64,000 bases of DNA, taken from assembly GCA_019637685.1 (NCBI GenBank), contig JAHBVF010000023.1:1-64000 (forward strand). Reading direction: 5' to 3'. Shown here piece after piece: positions 61,880-64,000 of this stretch. The stretch is from Caldilineaceae bacterium (lineage in GTDB: Bacteria; Chloroflexota; Anaerolineae; Caldilineales; Caldilineaceae). The notes beneath the pieces are model-generated. The model was not told where the DNA came from and searched no databases. It was given only the letters and a program-made list of their open reading frames with translations. Position 1 is the first letter of the stretch. Each line of letters opens with the position of its first letter. A program made the position numbers and the translations under genes.

Positions 61880-62130
61880 TGGCTATTCCTGATTTGTGAC
61901 TGCTCAATCTCTAATTCCAGTTCGTCCTTGAGCAATTGATCGGTCGTGACGCCAAAGAGGTAGGAAACTTTGAGGACAAAAGTAACTGTTGGAGATTTCT
62001 GTCCAGATTCGATCTCGCTAATATAACTGTGGGTTGCATATCCCAATTGCGTAGCGAGCCAGTGTAGAGTCACATTGTGATGTTTTCGCAATGCCCTAAG
62101 TTTTTCTCCAAAACGTTCAAGACCATCCAT
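61876..62130 (-). CDS. XRE-family controller (C) protein of the restriction-modification system
   Basis: 84-residue helix-turn-helix protein: FGEKLRALRKHHNVTLHWLA, then the recognition region LGYATHSYISEIESGQKSPT and VLKVSYLFGVTTDQLL. GAGG lies 6 bases before the ATG at 62130; an in-frame ATG 11 codons upstream lacks such a signal. It precedes and overlaps the endonuclease gene and is divergent from the methyltransferase gene, the classical arrangement for delayed restriction. A palindrome at 62209-62225 is the likely operator. Confidence 0.88.
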   Translation of the reverse strand: MDGLERFGEKLRALRKHHNVTLHWLATQLGYATHSYISEIESGQKSPTVTFVLKVSYLFGVTTDQLLKDELELEIEQSQIRNSQ

Positions 62131-62180
62131 TTTATGCCTCAATTGGATGCGTTTACCCTTCATGAGAAGGAATTTTGTAT

Positions 62181-62209
62181 TTGACTTGTGAAATGAAGTA
62201 TGCTAAAAT
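62181..62209 (+). promoter_or_regulatory. Predicted promoter of the methyltransferase gene
   Basis: TTGACT at 62181-62186, a 17-base spacer, and TAAAAT at 62204-62209; transcription would start inside the palindrome at 62209-62225. The ATG is 40 bases downstream. Confidence 0.65.
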
Positions 62210-62225
62210 GTCTCTATTAGAGACA
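62209..62225. promoter_or_regulatory. Palindromic operator (C-box-like) TGTCTC-N5-GAGACA
   Basis: Perfect 6-bp half-sites separated by TATTA, in the 118-base gap between the controller and methyltransferase genes. It overlaps the last base of the methyltransferase -10 and its start site. On the opposite strand it lies between a possible -35 TTGTCT and -10 CATACT for the controller-endonuclease operon. Confidence 0.65.
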
Positions 62226-62248
62226 AGTATCCATTTCGAGGTGTTTCG

Positions 62249-63142
62249 ATGCTAAACAGTCCAATCCGCTGGGTGGGTGGTAAGTCCCGTTTGCGGAAGT
62301 TTATACTACCACTGATTCCTGAACATAGCTGCTATCTGGAGCCATTTGGCGGTGGCGGATGGGTTCTGTTTGGGAAGAAACCCAGCTCAGTTGAGGTTTA
62401 CAATGACATCGATCAGGAATTGGTCAATTTCTTTCGCGTACTAAAGCATACCCCCGAAGAATTGATCGCGTCGTTTGAGTGGGAGCTTGTTTCTCGCGCT
62501 GAGTTTGAGCGATTGGCACAAGAAGACCCAACCACACTGTCAGATGTCATACGCGCCCACCGTTTTTATTACCTGATTATGGCCGGATGGGGCGGCGAGT
62601 TGGATTATCCGCGCTTTCAGACCAGTATCTCTGACGGTGGACACGGAAATCGTTTGATCGGCGCTCTGAAACGTCTACGCGAACGGTTGGAGCCAATCCA
62701 TCACCGGCTACGAACAGTTATCATTGAAAATTTGAGTTGGGAACAATGCATTGACCGTTATGACAGAGACAAGACGTTTATGTATATTGACCCACCCTAC
62801 CCCCAGAATGGGTGCAATTATAAGCACAATATGCAGGATTGGGCAGAACACAGGCAATTGGCTGCACGTTTGGCAAATACAAAATGTAAATGGATTCTCT
62901 CGTCCTATGATTGGCCCGAAGTTCGCGAAATGTATGACGGCTATGACATAACCTCTATACAATCTTATTCGGGGATGGTTACTAAAAAAAGTGGTTCTGA
63001 GCGTGTACTGAATCAAGAAGTGCTCATTGCCAACTTTGATACTCAGACCAACGACCTGCTCCAACCTTCCGGTGGGCAGATGACTCTGCAAAGATCTTTG
63101 CTTAAGATTGACGAATCAAAAGCAGAATATCGAACGGCATAG
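62249..63142 (+). CDS. DNA adenine methyltransferase, D12 (Dam) class
   Basis: 297-residue N6-adenine methyltransferase. N-terminal RWVGGKSRL and EPFGGGGWVLF form the S-adenosylmethionine site (motif X/I), IDPPY is the catalytic motif IV, and the order fits the alpha (Dam-like) group. It protects host DNA from the adjacent endonuclease. Composition is AT-richer than the neighbouring core genes. It ends two bases before the convergent dimethylargininase-family gene, with no terminator space. Confidence 0.92.
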   Translation: MLNSPIRWVGGKSRLRKFILPLIPEHSCYLEPFGGGGWVLFGKKPSSVEVYNDIDQELVNFFRVLKHTPEELIASFEWELVSRAEFERLAQEDPTTLSDVIRAHRFYYLIMAGWGGELDYPRFQTSISDGGHGNRLIGALKRLRERLEPIHHRLRTVIIENLSWEQCIDRYDRDKTFMYIDPPYPQNGCNYKHNMQDWAEHRQLAARLANTKCKWILSSYDWPEVREMYDGYDITSIQSYSGMVTKKSGSERVLNQEVLIANFDTQTNDLLQPSGGQMTLQRSLLKIDESKAEYRTA

Positions 63143-63144
63143 GG

Positions 63145-64000
63145 TTAGGAGATCGATTCTCTCACAATCGGTCGTGTCAAACAGGTAGGCCCGCCACCCC
63201 CGGCGATGCACAAATGCTGGCCGGGAAAGGTCCGCACGCGCACGCCTGCCTCCTCCAGCCGCCGCTGGGTGATGGGATTGCCCTCAATCATCACACAGTC
63301 CCCCGGCGACAACGCCAGCACATTGCAGGCGAAGGAGTCGTACTCCGCGTCCGGCACTTCCATCAGCCGCCAGCCCCGTTCCAGCAGCAGTTGACGAAAG
63401 GGCACAGGCATCATCCGGGAATAGACGACCGCGGTCTTCTCATCCACCGGGCTGATGAATGAGAGCAGATGCAGGCAGTCCACCGGCCCGGTCCAGTGAG
63501 GCAGGGGCACGGAAATCACCTCGTCCACATCGTCGCCCAGGAGCGCGGTCAACTGGCGGATGCCCTGGGCGTTGGTGCGATAACCCTGGCCGACGGCAAC
63601 GGTTCGTTCATCCAGCCAGCAGACATCGCCTCCCTCGACGGTTCCCGGCGGCTCAATCTGCCCCACAACCGGCACGCCCGCGGCCTGCAAATAGGCGGCG
63701 AACGCGTCCGGCTCGCCTGCGCGAGCTTCTTTGCCCATTGTACACAAAATCGCGCCCCGGTTGCTCACCACCAGCGGGTCGTGGGTGTAGATGGAATCCA
63801 ACCCAGTGGCCGGGTGCGCGGGCAGAAAACCGACCTCCGCGCCCGAACCCTCCACCAGCGCCAAAAACGCGTCAAACTCCCGGCAGACCCGGTCGTACTC
63901 CTGTGGGTGCAGATAGGCCAGCGCTTGCCACTGGCTGTCCATCCTTGCCTGGCTCCTGTGTGAGTCCTGGGGACGTTTCATCACCACAAATTTTAGTTCA
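63145..64000 (-). CDS. Dimethylargininase / amidinotransferase-family protein, 5' end outside window
   Basis: At least 284 residues of a pentein-fold enzyme of the dimethylarginine dimethylaminohydrolase/arginine deiminase group. It has IYTHDPLVV, PPGTVEGGDVCWLD, the CLHLLSFISP catalytic His region, EYDSFACNVLAL and the C-terminal catalytic Cys in GGGGPTCLTRP. The frame stays open to the window edge (ELKFVVMKRPQDSH), and family N-termini extend further, so the Met at 63987 is not the start. The product likely releases citrulline from (dimethyl)arginine. Confidence 0.85.
   Translation of the reverse strand, partial: ELKFVVMKRPQDSHRSQARMDSQWQALAYLHPQEYDRVCREFDAFLALVEGSGAEVGFLPAHPATGLDSIYTHDPLVVSNRGAILCTMGKEARAGEPDAFAAYLQAAGVPVVGQIEPPGTVEGGDVCWLDERTVAVGQGYRTNAQGIRQLTALLGDDVDEVISVPLPHWTGPVDCLHLLSFISPVDEKTAVVYSRMMPVPFRQLLLERGWRLMEVPDAEYDSFACNVLALSPGDCVMIEGNPITQRRLEEAGVRVRTFPGQHLCIAGGGGPTCLTRPIVRESIS

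Noticed and set aside
63988..64000. Met at 63987 as the true start of the dimethylargininase-family gene
   Set aside because: The frame is open to the window edge with family-like residues upstream, so the gene is truncated by the window.

Overview
The window is a GC-rich bacterial chromosome segment, most likely from an uncultured filamentous member of the Chloroflexota (Caldilineae/Anaerolineae type). I infer this from secreted proteins with Thr-Pro-rich linkers and short YLP-type C-terminal ends, a CSLREA-type beta-helix surface protein, an F420-type luciferase-like oxidoreductase, many sugar/polyol genes, and intergenic DNA packed with hairpins and degenerate repeats. No rRNA, tRNA or CRISPR array was seen, so the placement is inference and not proof.

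Layout. 1-5020 (minus strand) is a type I restriction-modification locus ordered hsdR, GIY-YIG nuclease, hsdM; no specificity subunit is visible and it may lie beyond the left edge. It is studded with four copies of a ~175-bp double palindrome. 5.7-8.4 kb encodes a membrane-anchored glycoside hydrolase. 8.4-10.3 kb is a ThuA plus Gfo/Idh/MocA pair. 10.4-16.4 kb holds a receiver-TadZ/CpaE-like ATPase, Maf, RsgA and a PcrA/UvrD helicase. 16.5-22.5 kb holds an unusual AI-2E-family membrane protein fused in frame to phosphomannose isomerase, a nitroreductase and a large hybrid histidine kinase. 22.7-29.3 kb holds a hydantoinase, an AlkA-type glycosylase, a CarD-like regulator with a near-consensus promoter, an RmlD-like reductase and an ABC-2 exporter pair. 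29.4-31.1 kb is a mosaic surface protein. 31.3-36.6 kb holds sucA and sucB, separated by a DUF433/DUF5615-type toxin-antitoxin pair and a fifth copy of the double palindrome.

36.6-45.4 kb holds Hsp33, a four-carbon acid sugar kinase, a ParB-fold/tandem universal-stress fusion, a threonine dehydratase-type enzyme and a sugar ABC importer (binding protein converging on two permeases, no ATPase). 45.6-55.3 kb holds a 1206-residue Asp-box lipoprotein, uvrA, and a membrane protein carrying both GGDEF and HD-GYP domains. 56.1-59.4 kb is a sugar/polyol cluster (LLM oxidoreductase, IolE-type isomerase, Gfo/Idh/MocA gene broken by clustered indels). 59.5-61.1 kb encodes a polar amino-acid ABC transporter. 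61.1-63.1 kb is an AT-richer type II restriction-modification island with a controller protein and a palindromic operator. A partial dimethylargininase-family gene runs off the right edge.

The strongest leads are: the GIY-YIG gene bracketed by REP-like double palindromes; the transporter-ManA and ParB-Usp fusions; the toxin-antitoxin/REP insertion between sucA and sucB; and a set of intergenic elements, different in sequence but alike in build, made from reiterated short words that often fold into long perfect hairpins.
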